A stretch of 64,000 nucleotides of DNA from Kitagawia praeruptora. Its lineage: Eukaryota; Streptophyta; Magnoliopsida; Apiales; Apiaceae. Of the stretch, positions 10,760 through 22,779 are shown piece by piece. The notes below the pieces were generated by a model. It was given only the letters and a program-made list of their open reading frames with translations, did not search any database and was not told where the DNA came from. Location of the stretch: positions 12,258,501 to 12,322,500 of the forward strand of contig CM075348.1 of assembly GCA_037693485.1 (NCBI GenBank). Direction: 5' to 3'. Within the stretch, counting starts at the first letter, position 1. Each line of letters opens with the position of its first letter. The position numbers and the translations under genes are program-made.

Positions 10760-12199
10760 TTAATATTTTTAATTGTTTTTAAAATCGTGTTGTAGGGATT
10801 CAACAGAGCTAATTAAATTCTCCAGTCCTATTAAGAGGTACCATTCAGTCATTCACATTTGTCTGCTTTTCAGTGTGATGTTAATGGTGTAGTATTTATT
10901 CATATCAATCATTTGACTGCATCCAAGTTTAGGCTCTTGCAGAATCAATGTACTTGACGATCTCTCAATGGTGAAATTTTATAGCGCTGCCTGTTTTAAT
11001 TTGCCCCAAAATTAGGCATATCCAAGAGGCTCTTTATATGAGCTCTTTATTGAAAATGTGGATGTTGATCACAAATGTGCCAGGTTTTCAACCTCTAGCT
11101 CATTATTGAAAATGTGGATGTTGATCACAAATGTACTAGTACTTTTTTTTTCCTAGTTCAATTTTCGCTCATCCGAAATTTATCTAAGAATAGATGGTTA
11201 GAAGCTTTACTAAGAAAAAAGGATAATATTTCACGCTAAAACAAGGTTTGAGTTAGCATTACTCGTTTGTCCATCTAGGGTTTTTCCCTATCTCATATCT
11301 TTTTTCTAAAATAGACCATCTTAGAACGACTATATTAGAACATTTGTTTATATATAGCATAGTTTAAAAAATAATTAGTTTTACATGATTCTAATTTCTA
11401 ATTATATTTCAGTTTTCTTTTTTTTTAAATGGAATTATTTTGAGATGCCTTGTTATTTCGTACTAAATTCAAGGATAAAATGAACATATTCATTTACAAC
11501 AGTATTGGGGTAGAGCATTATTATATCCAAGTAGTGAGATTTCATTTTTAATTAAATCGTGTTCTTGGGATTCAAATTGACTGCATCCAAGTTTAAGCTC
11601 TTGTAGAATCTACATGCTTGACGATCTCTCGAGTGAAATTTTGTACGTTGTCTGTTCAAACATGGATGAGTACTTGCTTGGTAGTCTAACAATGTCCAAC
11701 ATACTCTATGTTAAGTGTTCTAATTTATATTATGGATCCATTTATTACAAACAACAGCTGTGAGATGTGCTGCACAATATTTGTGTGGTTTTTTTTAATG
11801 TGCTATGCAATAGGCCCCTCTTGTCGTGATTGGGAGCTACTTGAGCAGTTGAGCCAGTGGTCACTTAGGCGACTACCTGTTTGGAATGCTACGTTTGGGT
11901 CTTATTAGTTAGTAGTTTATAGGGTGATTAGACATGGACTTATCTAGAGGACTTGAATTTACTTCAGATTGCATTATATAGTGAAAAATTGTAGCAATTC
12001 TATGAGTTTTGCTGGAAAGAAGATCACTCCGCCTTTTCATAACTAAAAAAAACATGTGTATGCCAAGTATTATTGGGGAAGTAGCTCAATTGATAGGGTC
12101 TTATATTGAGTTAATTGGTAGAAGTGGTCACATTTACAAAATTATGATTGTGTAAATCTATGTGCGCTTTATGTCCTGATATACATGTACAAAAACATC
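10760..12199 (+). other. degenerate tRNA-like debris and spacer
   Basis: Contains partial members of the tRNA-like family: one near 11507 lacking most of the D arm (it corresponds to 31472 and 58098), and a 5' half at 12075. Two copies of a 30-bp block (AAAATGTGGATGTTGATCAC) lie at about 11055 and 11108. No protein gene is recognised. Confidence 0.45.
12075..12100 (+). pseudogene. truncated tRNA-like 5' half
   Basis: GGGGAAGTAGCTCAATTGAT followed by AGGGTC; the acceptor 5' strand and D arm are present, but no T arm follows. Confidence 0.6.
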
Positions 12200-12311
12200 G
12201 GGGAAGTAGCTCAATTGGTAGAGCGTTATCATTTTCAAATTATGTGATCTTATTTGTTGTGATCGTTTCTTGCTTGAAACAAGGTTCGAGGTTCGATTCC
12301 TCGCTTCTCCA
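12200..12311 (+). ncRNA. tRNA-like sequence, shorter variant
   Basis: 112 nt, with the same acceptor (GGGGAAG/CTTCTCC, A), D arm and T arm (CGAGG-TTCGATT-CCTCG) as at 10633. The insert is shorter and different in sequence but keeps a GTTTC-n6-GAAAC hairpin just before the T arm. TTTCTTTT follows as a possible Pol III terminator. Confidence 0.6.
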
Positions 12312-12950
12312 TATTTCTTTTCTATTTTTGTAGTCTGATCATTTTTTTTTTAATTCACCATCATCCCCATTCCCCTCCACTCTCATATGCTCATCCCTCA
12401 TCATTCTTCTCTACTAATGTTGTAAGTTGTGTCACTGCAGTGTAAGCCCGAACAAACATAAAACTATTTTCCTGTCATACCAGCTTATAAGCTAAGACAA
12501 ACAGAATTTTAACATCCATTTTAAAGTAATAAATTTCCGCACATTATATAAGCAGAGAAAGGTTTGAAAAGCTTCATGGAAAGGATTGAAAATTTGGGTG
12601 ACCTGCCGCCTGCCAGGACGAACACCAGTGGTGGTGCTCAGATGACAATGGTTGGGATATACTTCTGCTACATTATCAGACTTGTAGAAAATCATGTAGC
12701 AATCATTTGGGTTCAGGATACACCTTTAAAACTGATTACTTCAGTCTTCACATAATTTCAACTAAAAAATTATTTGTGTATCTTTAGTTTAAATAATACT
12801 GAGATATATTATCATTTAAATTGTTCCTTGTATAATTTTCTCCATTTTCTTTTCATTCATCCCCTCCACTCTCGTATGCTCATTCCTCATCATTCTTCTC
12901 TACCAATCTTGCTTGGAAACATTAATTCGTTGGATAACTATGGCTTCGGG
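12312..12950 (+). other. pyrimidine-rich spacer, no gene recognised
   Basis: Two related C/T-rich blocks (12355-12420 and 12840-12905, with CCCCTCCACTCTC) flank an unrecognised open stretch (12564-12755). The same C/T-rich block recurs at 40350-40420, showing that the 40-kb copy retains this ancestral part. Confidence 0.4.
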
Positions 12951-13110
12951 GACTGTATAAAGTTATTTCATCAGATTGCAAGATTTAGCCTTGAAAAGAA
13001 TCAAGCTTAAAGGTCGCGACTATGCCACTGCTTATGGATTTTGACAGGAAATTGGGTACTTGGACAAACTGAAAGGAAAAAACCACATCATTCAATTGAT
13101 CGACTATGAG
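12951..13110 (+). pseudogene. broken exon of an MPS1/TTK-type dual-specificity kinase
   Basis: The frame reads KVISSDCKI, then after a one-base loss LKRIKLKGRDYATAYGF, a stop (TGA, 13042-13044), and QEIGYLDKLKGKNHIIQLID followed by YE and a donor-like GTGCAT. This matches the N-lobe of plant MPS1 (spindle-checkpoint kinase), including the VAIK-like lysine strand (ALKKIKLKG in the family) and the helix C region. The Gly-rich loop just upstream (GGGACTGTA) is also out of frame. The stop replaces the Cys of the family's GFCQEI. No later kinase exons (HRD, DFG) were found downstream. The fragment abuts the end of the duplicated unit, suggesting the unit was originally next to this gene. Confidence 0.75.
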
Positions 13111-16100
13111 GTGCATACTTTAATGTGCATAATTTCACTGCTCATATTCTAATATCGAACTGTTCTATTTGGTATAGTGCAAAGAATGATAACCCAATTT
13201 CATTTTGTTAACTGTTCCACTATTAACTTCTCTGTTTTATTGGGTTATTTGGTATGTTCTGATTCTACATTTTTTTTCTTGATTTGGTGTCTCGCATAAT
13301 AAAAATGATATTTTCTTTTCATAGTAGCAGCAAATATATATTTGGGTTTAAGAAGTTATGTGTTTAAAGTCAGTACCACAGTTGTATAAGTTTCTTCTGC
13401 ATCATTCTTAAGTGTTCATTTGATTTAGTTGCGATTCTGGGTACTGAAAGTACAAGTATCGCTCTTCAATTATAATCATTTTGAATAGAGGTACATCCTA
13501 CAGCTTGCTACTTTACAGAGGTACTAAAGTGCATATTAAATCTATGTTTATGCCTGCTATATAATCTAATTCTGATGTGCAATAGCACAGTCTTTTAGTT
13601 GCCTAATTTTTTTTTGCATGTATGTAACATTTTAGAACTTTTTATATATGACTCCTTTTGCATTCATATTGTAGATTGATAGTGCACAACCTGCAACTGC
13701 TTCAAGTGCCGAGGGCAGAGATCATCCAGACTCGCAGTTGTGCTTTTTCATTTCCTTCAAACTCTACAATGATGTTTAAGCTATCAGGTAACTTATTCTT
13801 TTTCATAATTTTTTGTGTATACTCTTTTACATTATCCTATACTATTGTTTGTCTGTATTCTTGATAAGTAGATTAGCAGATTTAAGTGGGTTAGGATATT
13901 AAAAACTGAATGATACTAAAATAATCAATCTCCGACAATGATACTGCTTTTTTAGAGGTCCAAATCTCCTGCTCATTTGTAGCTTTGTATATCAATGTAT
14001 ATTCAAATTCTTTACCGTCCATAATTTCAGCCAAGATTGACGAAACTAGCTGTTTGAATTCTTAACTATGAATTATGTTCATCTTCTAATTTTTTATGAT
14101 TACATGTCAGTTGTACTTTTGTTTTCTTCTTTATCTACATAATACTAATTTTTATTTCTATAGGTTTTCGATTTTGGATTCTGACCTCGATACGGGCATA
14201 TGGAAGAGAAAGTAGAACAAAATACAAGTCTGTATTCACAAATTTGAAAATGAAGGTTTGAGATGAATTTCTTTATTATTTTTAAACTCATTCTTTATTT
14301 GGTACTCAAAATTTCACTTTTGTCAATTGCCGTTCGTATTTGATTTAAGAATTATTGTTCAATGGTTCGAAGTTGATTACTCTTTTACAAGGTGAATTTG
14401 CAATCTATATTCAGAAATGGGTAAACAATCAGAAAATTCTGCAACATCTACACAGCGGTCGGTTGTTACTTTTAAATTTTCCTCTTTTTCGATTAAAAAG
14501 TATGTTATACAAATGCCAAGGTTCCAAGCATATACCATTGTTTAACCAGGTATCTCCAAGTACCAATAGACCTAGAATCTTTTTTTAATGTTATCTTATT
14601 TCTTGATATGAACAACCGTAAATGATATTATATTTATGATTTTAAATGCCTTTCTTTACGATAATATTCTGTCATATGATATGAATTTTATATTTGTAAT
14701 ATTAATTATTTCTGTATGTCAATCCAAATTTGTAAATAAAAAGTTTACAAAAGAAGAGTGAGTCATGATATGTTGTACTTTGGCTATTCAAATCTTTTAA
14801 ATTTCTGTTCAATTTAATAATAGATGTTTCATTACGAGGACGAAATACTTCCAATATGTTTCAACCTAATTCGCCATTGCCCATATATTACAGAGGTCAA
14901 ATGTTAAAGGTTTGGTTGCACTGATATTTGGTGATTAATTTTATCTGGGTAAAACTGGAGAAAGGCTGTTCCAATGACACCTCGGTCTACCTTACTTTCC
15001 AACACACATTTTAATCGCTTTAATATTGAAAATATTAATTTTTTTTCTTGCTTTGGTTATCATAAATTGGCTATCAAGCTAGCCGATTTCTTGCAGCAGC
15101 TGCAAGAAAAGCTTATCAGGTTAATATTCATATAACAGCTTATCAGGTTAATATTCATACGTCCAGTGGGTGTTTTGAGGGTCAAAACTTGATATCCATG
15201 GTAGGTTTGTAACTCGACCTAGGGCGGCACTGAATCAGAGGTATTGCAGCAACGATGGATCAAGCAACAGTCTCAAATTCTTGATCTTACCGCCTAATCC
15301 ACTTGATATGTGAGTATTCTCTATATTTTCTGTATATGCAAAACATTTTTATTCAATATGCAACTTTTTTAAAGCAGTTCAATGATATTCATCTTATTAG
15401 CTAATCCCCATCATTTAGTATTGCTTCCAACTTTTTTTAAAGTGAAGTAATTCAAAGTACCAATTTTTTTAAATCATGATAGTATACATCTTTCGTGTGC
15501 CAATAGGCCTTGAAAAGATAAATTATGACAGTAGTATGCAGTTTAAAAAGATTGATAAGCAGCATGCATGTACATATCTGCATATTACTTCTCCATCGAT
15601 TGAACTATCTATCATGTGACTAGGTGTTTTTTTGAGGTGTTATCCATTGCTACTTAATATAACCAAATATTTTATAGCTTTCTCCGATCTACTATTACTT
15701 ATTATTTTATACATATTTTAGATCAATATTTTCTATTTTCTAATAACAATAGGCTTCTAAAGCAGTTTGTATTTTATTTAAAATATTCTATTATCACTCT
15801 TTTCTACAATGACATCTATTATAATTGATAGTTCAATCTAATTCTAGCCACATTCCTTTGCACCTTTTAATAGAAATTTTAATTGATAGGTGGTTGTATA
15901 TATATATATATACTGCAATTTATATATTTATTTATAGAATAAAGAGGGATTTGATGCCTCATAGATACAACAGTTGTGATTTGAGATACGGATGATTGGG
16001 TGCTATTCTGTTAGACATGTTTCCTAACAGAACCCAAAAGAAAATAATATGTAGGCTATATACAAAGGGGATGTGCAGGACCTTCTAAGATGAACACGAG

Positions 16101-17206
16101 ATTGTCATCCGCATAACAGACAACTTACATGCTACACCATGCTCAAACACTAGAGGAGAAGAGTGCCACTCAAATTTTTTTGATTCAGTAATCCAAATTA
16201 TCAAGAGTTGGAAAGACAGGAACTGAAAATTGTAATTCGCTAATTGTACTTGAAAAAGAAAAATGTTGCAACCTATTTCACAAGACTTGGAGTAGAAAAA
16301 CTGGATTATTTGTTGTTTGACAGACCAATGGTGTTATGTCAAACCACAATTCTCAATATATTTGTTAATTATATGACTTGATTTGTTTCTTGACCCAATA
16401 TGTGATTGGCTTGCATATGCCATGTTTTGCTAGAGCAAGAAATTGTCAACTTTACTTAAATACATAATGAGTTAATGACAATTATTTTATATTGAATTCT
16501 CTATCAGTTTATGTTATTTTACTTTATATTAATCCGCGACATTGCTGGCGGTCTTGGTCACAAGTTGTAAGTTGTCATTGGTCTAAGATGCATTATGGGA
16601 TCTTAAAATGTCAGAGCTATTTTAGAAATTTGAGATAAAAATTATACAAATTTCTTATAAGAGAGATGAAATTTTGGAGAAACTTTTCAAGAAAAAATTG
16701 TCTCAAGAAAATATTTCATCGACAAATTTAGTTTATAACAAACAGTGCCTTCATACATTAAGAGTTAGTATAAATTTAAAAACTGTTTTCATTTTAATAA
16801 TTGGAATTGGTAATGACGATAAATCAAAGTTACAAATTTAAAAATACCCACAACCAAGAAATTAGAGCTCAAGTGTTCAAGGAAGAATAAGAGCATACAA
16901 ATAACCTAAGAGGAGAGATAACTGATGGAGATGCTCATTAGTGATGAATCGATTGTGCTTCCCCAACTGTTTGTAGGTGAAAAAGAAAACCGAAAGAAAG
17001 TAGAATAAAAACATGGTTACTAAATTTTTCTCTAATATTTTTTTTAAAAAAAATTAAGATATAAAAATGATCATACTTTAAAACTTATTAGAAAAATTGT
17101 TAAATTTCTATTTTAAAAGTCTTTCCCCTCCTCGCCTAAAATTTGTTGAGAGCATGTTCACAAAACCATTTTTTTACAAAGTTCTTAATCTATATTTTTC
17201 ATTTCT
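13111..17206. other. 4-kb AT-rich stretch without a recognised gene
   Basis: Several short exon-like open stretches with flanking AG and GT sites occur (about 13665-13790, 14165-14260, 14360-14560, 15170-15310), all plus strand. I recognise none of them. They could be decayed exons of a gene downstream of the kinase fragment. A (TA)n run lies at 15897-15911. The right end is the truncation point of the next retrotransposon. Confidence 0.4.
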
Positions 17207-17242
17207 TTCGATAAAGTCAAAGAGTATCTCTCTACAGCACCA

Positions 17243-19402
17243 TTGTTGACGAGGCCTACTGGCGCAGAAACACTTCAACTCTACCTTGCTGCAACTGATC
17301 GGACTGTTGGAGCTGTGCTAATTAAAGAAGATGCTGGAATCCAAAGACCAGTATTTTATGTAAGTCACGCATTGAAGGATGCTGAAACTAGATATCCCAA
17401 TATTGAAAAGTTGGCTTTGGGGACGATCATGGCAGCAAGAAAATTGAGACATTACTTTCAAGGAAGAACAATTGAAGTGATCACCGATCAACCACTGAAG
17501 AAAGTCTTACATAAACCCGAAGTATCAGGAAGATTGATGGCATGGGTAGTTGAACTCGGTGATCATGACATTGTTTATAAACCTCGCACTGCCATCAAGG
17601 CACAAGCACTTGCAGATGTTATGGTGGAATGTTCATTCAACACCGCGATGGATGAAGATGTGGATAATTCTATTAATAATTGCCCTCCAAACAATTGGAC
17701 CCTTTATGTTGATGGGTCGGTGGCGCATGAAAAATATGGAGGTGGAATGATACTTACAAGTCCAACTGGATTTGAAGTTCGCCAAGCAGTACGTTTTACA
17801 TTCAAGGTGACGAATAATGAAGCTGAGTACGAAGCTTTGATTTCTGGAATGAAGCTGGCCCGAAGCTTGGAAGTAACTCATTTACAGGCTTATAGTGATT
17901 CACAACTTGTTGTTAAACATTTTTCTGGAGAATATGATCGGAAAGAGGAAAGGTTGAAGGCGTATGCAATGGAAATCAGGAATTTGGCCAAAGAATTTAC
18001 ATCATTTGACCTCATTGGAATATCTAGAGAAGACAATGGTAGAGCCGATGCTTTATCACGCTTAGCTTCTGCCAATGAGACATCTCTTGACGGAGCAATT
18101 TACAGGACAGAGCTTCATCAGCCATCAGTTGAGCGTATCGAAGTTAACTTGATCGGCCAAATTAGGAACTGGATGACACCGATCCGAGATTATCTGGAGA
18201 AAAATATCCTACCACCTGATAAAAGTGAAGCAAGAAAAATTAAGTATAGAGCGGCAAGCTATACAATGGTTGGCAATTTACTTTACAGGAGGTCAATGAC
18301 CCAGCCACTCTTGAGATGTGTTACTCCCGAAGAAGCGAGATTGATAATGGAAGAAGTTCATGAGGGTGTATGTGCAGATCACTTGGCAGGGAGAGCTTTG
18401 GCTTTCAAAATTCTAAGGCAAGGATATTTTTGGCCTACTATTCGTCAAGATGCAATGGATTATGTGAGAAAATGTCACCAATGCCAGATTCATGCAAATA
18501 TACCTCGACAGTCTCCATCAGAGCTAACTCCAATTCTGTGTCCAATCCCTTTTGCTATGTGGGGAATTGATATTGTTGGAAAGCTTCCAAATGGTAAAGG
18601 ACAAGCTGTGTATTGTATCGTTGCAATCGACTACATGACTAAATGGGTGGAAGCAAAAGCACTTTCTCATATTACTGAGGCAGCTGTCATCAAATTTGTC
18701 AAAGAAAGCATCATTTACAGGTTTGGTGTGCCGAAGATAATGGTTTCTGATAATGGCTCACAATTCAAAGGGAAAGACTTTGCCAGTCTCATGGAGATGT
18801 ACCACATTGAGCATCATACTAGTGCCATTGCACATCCTCAAAGTAACGGTCAGGTTGAAAATGCAAACAAAACAATCATTAAGGGGATTGAGAAAAGACT
18901 TGAAAATGCCAAAGGCTTGTGGGTTGAAGAATTGTTACAAGTTCTGTGGGCTTATCGTACAACTACAAGAAGAGCAACCAATGATACCCCATTCAGATTA
19001 GCATATGGGACTGATGCTTTGGTTCCAGTAGAAGTTGGGTTACCATCGTACCGAAACAAAATTTTTGACTTAAAGAAAAATGAGGAAGGCCTTCGGGCAA
19101 ATGTGGACCTGGTTGAAGAATTGAGGGAAGTAGCTACTTTGCATATCGTTGCTTATCAACAGAAAGTTGCTCAACATTTTGATTCTGGAGTGCGTAAAAG
19201 ATTCTTTCAAGTTGGAGACTATGTGCTTAGGGAAACAGCATCGTCCAAGCCTGACCAACTCGGCAAACTGATGCCTAATTGGGAAGGGCCCTATAAAATT
19301 TCGAGCATGCCACGTTTGGGGACTTGCAAACTCGAGAATATGGATGGTACACCGATCAAAAACACTTGGAATATTGCTAAGCTGAAGAAGTATTATCAGT
19401 AG
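17243..19402 (+). CDS. partial pol polyprotein: RNase H, archaeal-type RNase H, integrase
   Basis: 719 codons open to the stop at 19400; homology starts about 12 codons upstream of the nominal TTG start, so there is no true start. First RNase H (about 1-130): the first catalytic Asp position reads YLAATD rather than the usual TDAS; RKLRHYFQGR and VITDQPL are present. Second, aRNH-type RNase H (about 150-275): LYVDGS, NEAEYEALISG and YSDSQL keep the acidic residues. Integrase: zinc finger EVHEGVCADH and CHQCQ (about 370-412), catalytic Asp in WGIDIVG (about 441), Asp in VSDNGSQF (about 504) and Glu in GQVENANK (about 537), then a GPY/F-like module (NWEGPYKI, about 680). It ends KLKKYYQ. Without gag, protease and RT it cannot support transposition. 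There is no internal frameshift, so truncation was fairly recent. Confidence 0.9.
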   Translation: MLTRPTGAETLQLYLAATDRTVGAVLIKEDAGIQRPVFYVSHALKDAETRYPNIEKLALGTIMAARKLRHYFQGRTIEVITDQPLKKVLHKPEVSGRLMAWVVELGDHDIVYKPRTAIKAQALADVMVECSFNTAMDEDVDNSINNCPPNNWTLYVDGSVAHEKYGGGMILTSPTGFEVRQAVRFTFKVTNNEAEYEALISGMKLARSLEVTHLQAYSDSQLVVKHFSGEYDRKEERLKAYAMEIRNLAKEFTSFDLIGISREDNGRADALSRLASANETSLDGAIYRTELHQPSVERIEVNLIGQIRNWMTPIRDYLEKNILPPDKSEARKIKYRAASYTMVGNLLYRRSMTQPLLRCVTPEEARLIMEEVHEGVCADHLAGRALAFKILRQGYFWPTIRQDAMDYVRKCHQCQIHANIPRQSPSELTPILCPIPFAMWGIDIVGKLPNGKGQAVYCIVAIDYMTKWVEAKALSHITEAAVIKFVKESIIYRFGVPKIMVSDNGSQFKGKDFASLMEMYHIEHHTSAIAHPQSNGQVENANKTIIKGIEKRLENAKGLWVEELLQVLWAYRTTTRRATNDTPFRLAYGTDALVPVEVGLPSYRNKIFDLKKNEEGLRANVDLVEELREVATLHIVAYQQKVAQHFDSGVRKRFFQVGDYVLRETASSKPDQLGKLMPNWEGPYKISSMPRLGTCKLENMDGTPIKNTWNIAKLKKYYQ

Positions 19403-20703
19403 TTCTCCATCGTCATCATCAGATAAGCCTAAATAACATGATGTTGGCGGGTTATTGGTTTATTTATCTTAATAGGATTAAGTATTTACATGGACAACCT
19501 TTTTGTTAAGACCATTATGAGCTATTTATTAATAAAATTCCAATTTCTTTCATATATGTTGATATGCATGTGTGATATTTATTGACATGTTATAAACTGG
19601 TTTAATTTCTTCTTGAATGATAAGCCATTGGTAACAACGAAATTTCCAGCCCAAACAAGTGTTCACCGATGGTTACTTGGGGGCAACAAATTCGATGAGG
19701 TCCAGAACAAGTTAACCATCGTCCAACACTTGGGGGGATCAAACTGCTCTAATCCTACACTTGCGACCTATCGATAATCAACTGGGGGCAAAAATTTAGA
19801 CCAAGTCCCGACTTATGATTTATCGACACTCACAAGACTCGTGACCTATCGACAATCAATTGGGGACAAATATCAAATTTAATCCCTACTTATGATTTGT
19901 CAACACTCACTTGGGGACAAGAGAATCTTTCTTCCTACACTAGTGATATATCCCTTCAAAATTGAAGCAATAAATCACTAGGGGGCCGAAGATAGATCTG
20001 GCCGGATATATGCTTCAGTGCGAAGCTATGATGGTCAACCCGCCAACTTTTGAAGTTGGGAGATGAGAAAGTGGTGATCTACAGTTTTTTAGATTTAACA
20101 TTTATAGATCACAGAATATATCTCATCGCTGCACAATCTGAACCAAAGGTGCTTAAACGAACTTTTGAGGATTGGAAGCAGAAGTTGGACCAAAAAACTG
20201 CTATGATGGTTCAAAGCGATACAATAATAAAAAAAATCCAATGGAACGTACAATTAGTACTTAACCATCGGGTTAAAAATGAAGACAACTGATCGATCAA
20301 GTCATTGCAAGATCCAATGCTAGTACAAGGATTAAAGTGCAAGTGCTTGAAAGTTTGAAAAAGAAAGTGTACAAGGTATTCACCAACTCTGTATTATATT
20401 ATTTTTCAAGCATTAATGTAGTATCAATATGCCAGCATGCTATTTATTGTGTCCAAAGACTAGTACTATGTTAACAAGGCATGCATAATATGCATTGGAA
20501 ACAAAAGGCGTGCATAATGTGGATTGGAAACAAAAGGCATGATGGTCATGATAATATCATATGCAAAATGTTCATGGCATAAGTAAAGTCCGCTCGAAAG
20601 CATAATTATAGCAGATATGCCCGAAGACAACCTAATAAATCCATGCCCGAAGGCTACAAGTTCAAAAGTAGACTATAACTACACATAACCATGGGAAAGC
20701 AGA
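19403..20703 (+). other. non-coding 3' region of element 1
   Basis: Sequence between pol and the antisense gene, with degenerate repeats at 19640-19990 and AAGGC/ATGC-rich repeats near 20480-20560. The open frame at 20050-20292 is not recognised. Confidence 0.5.
19640..19990 (+). repeat. degenerate repeats with a polypurine-tract-like core
   Basis: ACTTGGGGGCAAC, ACTTGGGGGGATC, CAACTGGGGGCAAAA, CAATTGGGGACAAAT and CACTTGGGGACAAGA recur every 40-80 bp, with CCTATCGA(C/T)AATCAA between them. The core resembles the element's own polypurine tract (CTGGGGACC before the LTR). Confidence 0.6.
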
Positions 20704-22695
20704 TCAGTTTTCTCCTAAATTCTCTTGAGAAGTAGCATCATTCTCAGCATTGGGGATTGGAGCTTCTACGTTGCTACTTTGAAGTGCATCATTAGCCTGC
20801 TCCTGCCTCCATATATCCAACTCATAGTCAAACATACATTTGGTGAAGTCTAACTGAGCTTCTTTGACCATCTCAAGTCTTTTATCAAGTTCGAGACCAT
20901 AATAGTTAGCTTCGGCATCAATTTTATCTTGTTTAGCCTGTTTAAGTTCGTTCTCCAGAGTATAAATTTCTTTCATGAGTTGGGCTTCACGAACAGCGGC
21001 ATCGGCTTCAATTTTCTTCAACTTTGCCTCGGCAGCAGCAACTTTCTGTTGTTCTATTTTTGCCTTGTTCTTGGCAGCATCGACAACTTTTTCTAACTTA
21101 GAAATTTGATCAAGCTCACCCTTGGATGCAACCACTTGCTCACGCGACCAAAGAAGCAACTACATTAATCAAGAACAAGAGAGTTAAACAACAATTTATT
21201 AAAAATTGAAGATAGAAGATGGAGAAGATACCTGAGAAGCTAGAGCCATGACTTCCTCACCACGAGAGACAGAATTCATGTTTGAAAGTTTCGCCTCATC
21301 GGCTTCACTAAGATGAAGAATAGAAGAAGAGCCTATGTCTCTTCCCAAAGCAATAGAGGATAATGGAGCACTCTCCAAAATATGCTTCGGGGCCGTAGGT
21401 GGAACTCTTGGTGCATAATTCCTTTGCTTTTTGTTAGGAGGTGGAGTAGGGTCCGGGTCTGCAAAGCTTGCATCGGCAACAATTTCAATGGCCCGGGTTT
21501 GGCCATTCATCCCCTCATCTTGAAGCTCTTCGGCAACATTAGATTTTTGTGTTCTAGCCTTGCTAGCATTTTTCTTTTGTCCAAGCTTAGCTTGAGCCAA
21601 TTTCTGCTCCCGAAGCCTTTGTTGCACTGCTGTCTCATCCATTCCAATGCACGAAACTGCAATGTGAACAAGAAAATTATCAAAACTAGCAAGATTGCAT
21701 ATGAAGTATGTCTAACAATCAAGGTATATATCAAATTCCTACTAGCATTAAAATGCAAATATGCAGATCAAATTATGAGTATACTGATGCGTAGCCAAAG
21801 GAAGAATGCAAGAGTGTGCATATACTGATGCCAATGGTAAAATAAAATATCATACCTTTAATTTCTATCAGAAATGTTTCCGATCGTATTTTGTTAGCAA
21901 TATTATCATGGATTTAGAATGGGGAGCCTTTAAGTTTCTATATATCTTGGAAGCAGTAGTGTCAAGTTTGATACTCTTTTTTGGAATTTCTTTCGAGATG
22001 AAGTAACTCCATTGGGCATAATTCTCAATCTTGGGACCAACAAGGAAAAACCAATTCTCATAAAACCCCTTATTATTTGTACGAGCATCAGACCACTTCT
22101 GTGAAGTGTTCTTGCGTCCGATGGAGTAAAAGCCATTGCACTTGCTCGTGGAAGACAATTTATAATGACACCAAAATATATCAATATTTGGCTCAATTTT
22201 ACGCGCAAAGCATCGAGCAATGAAAGTGTTTATGTTCAAGAAACTATTGGGTGTAAGCTGTCCTAACCCAACATCACAAGTATCTAATACCTCCTCAAGA
22301 AATGGGTGCATTGGAACCCGAAAACCACATTCAAATGTGGCAATAGAAATTCCAACTCCAAGATAACTTCCAAAGGAAACAAGGTCATAAACTCTATCTT
22401 CATCTTTGGGTCTGAAGATGAAAAAATTTTCTGGTATCATGAACAGATTTCTTAAATTTTTTATGTCATCGTCATCAAGAGTACTAGGAAGATTAGCAGC
22501 TGGAAACTTCTCATCGTCATCAAATATATCCATATTATTCCAAACACTAGTGTTGGTGATGATAGTATTAGAAGAGGATGCGTCATCGGATTCACCAACC
22601 AAAGCGTCTTCCTCAACTTCGGCTGCTATTTCAAGACATGGACGAAAATGATGACGGATTTCACGATGATACTCAAGCTGGTTCGGTGTTGACAT
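20704..22695 (-). CDS. antisense ORF of element 1, spliced, with gypsy-type Transposase_28-like and coiled-coil parts
   Basis: Minus strand. The N-terminal part (ATG at 22695, MSTPNQLEYHREI) contains NLRNLFMIPENF, FGVP-like YLGVGIS, PMHPFLEEVLD and LTPNSFLNI, the layout of the domain Pfam calls putative gypsy type transposon (Transposase_28). A middle exon (acceptor TTGCAG near 21658, to 21232) has a nuclear-localisation-like PPPNKKQR. A 72-nt intron (21231-21160, GTATCT...ATGTAG, phase 0) joins it to a C-terminal coiled coil (KLEKVVDAAKNKAKIEQQ, AEAKLKKIEAD) ending at 20704. The first junction (about 21868-21660) is unresolved and a stop precedes the likely donor, so the gene may be decayed. 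The function of these antisense ORFs is unknown. Confidence 0.6.
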
Positions 22696-22779
22696 CTGCG
22701 ATTTCAAGAAAAAGATTAGAGTGGTCCCGAGCAAAAAAAAAAAAGGAAAAGAAAAAGAAAGTATGATAAATATGACCAA

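Larger units (their letters stand above)
8102..12440 (+). repeat. segmental duplication unit, copy 1 (decayed)
   Basis: From ATTGATGGGCGTGAGA onward this region matches 53336 onward (copy 3) and, from the TTCACAAAAATAATG block, 25946 onward (copy 2): promoter region, hydrolase exons, 3' flank and tRNA-like cluster in the same order. Copy 1 lacks hydrolase exons 2-4. It carries a private ~185-bp insertion upstream of exon 1 (about 8395-8585), and several tRNA-like members are deleted. It keeps older downstream sequence (kinase exon at 12951) that the other copies lost. Confidence 0.8.

Noticed and set aside
12148..12333. Open frame with GSSSIGRAL
   Set aside because: This peptide is the translation of a tRNA-like D arm (GGGAAGTAGCTCAATTGGTA), not a protein gene.
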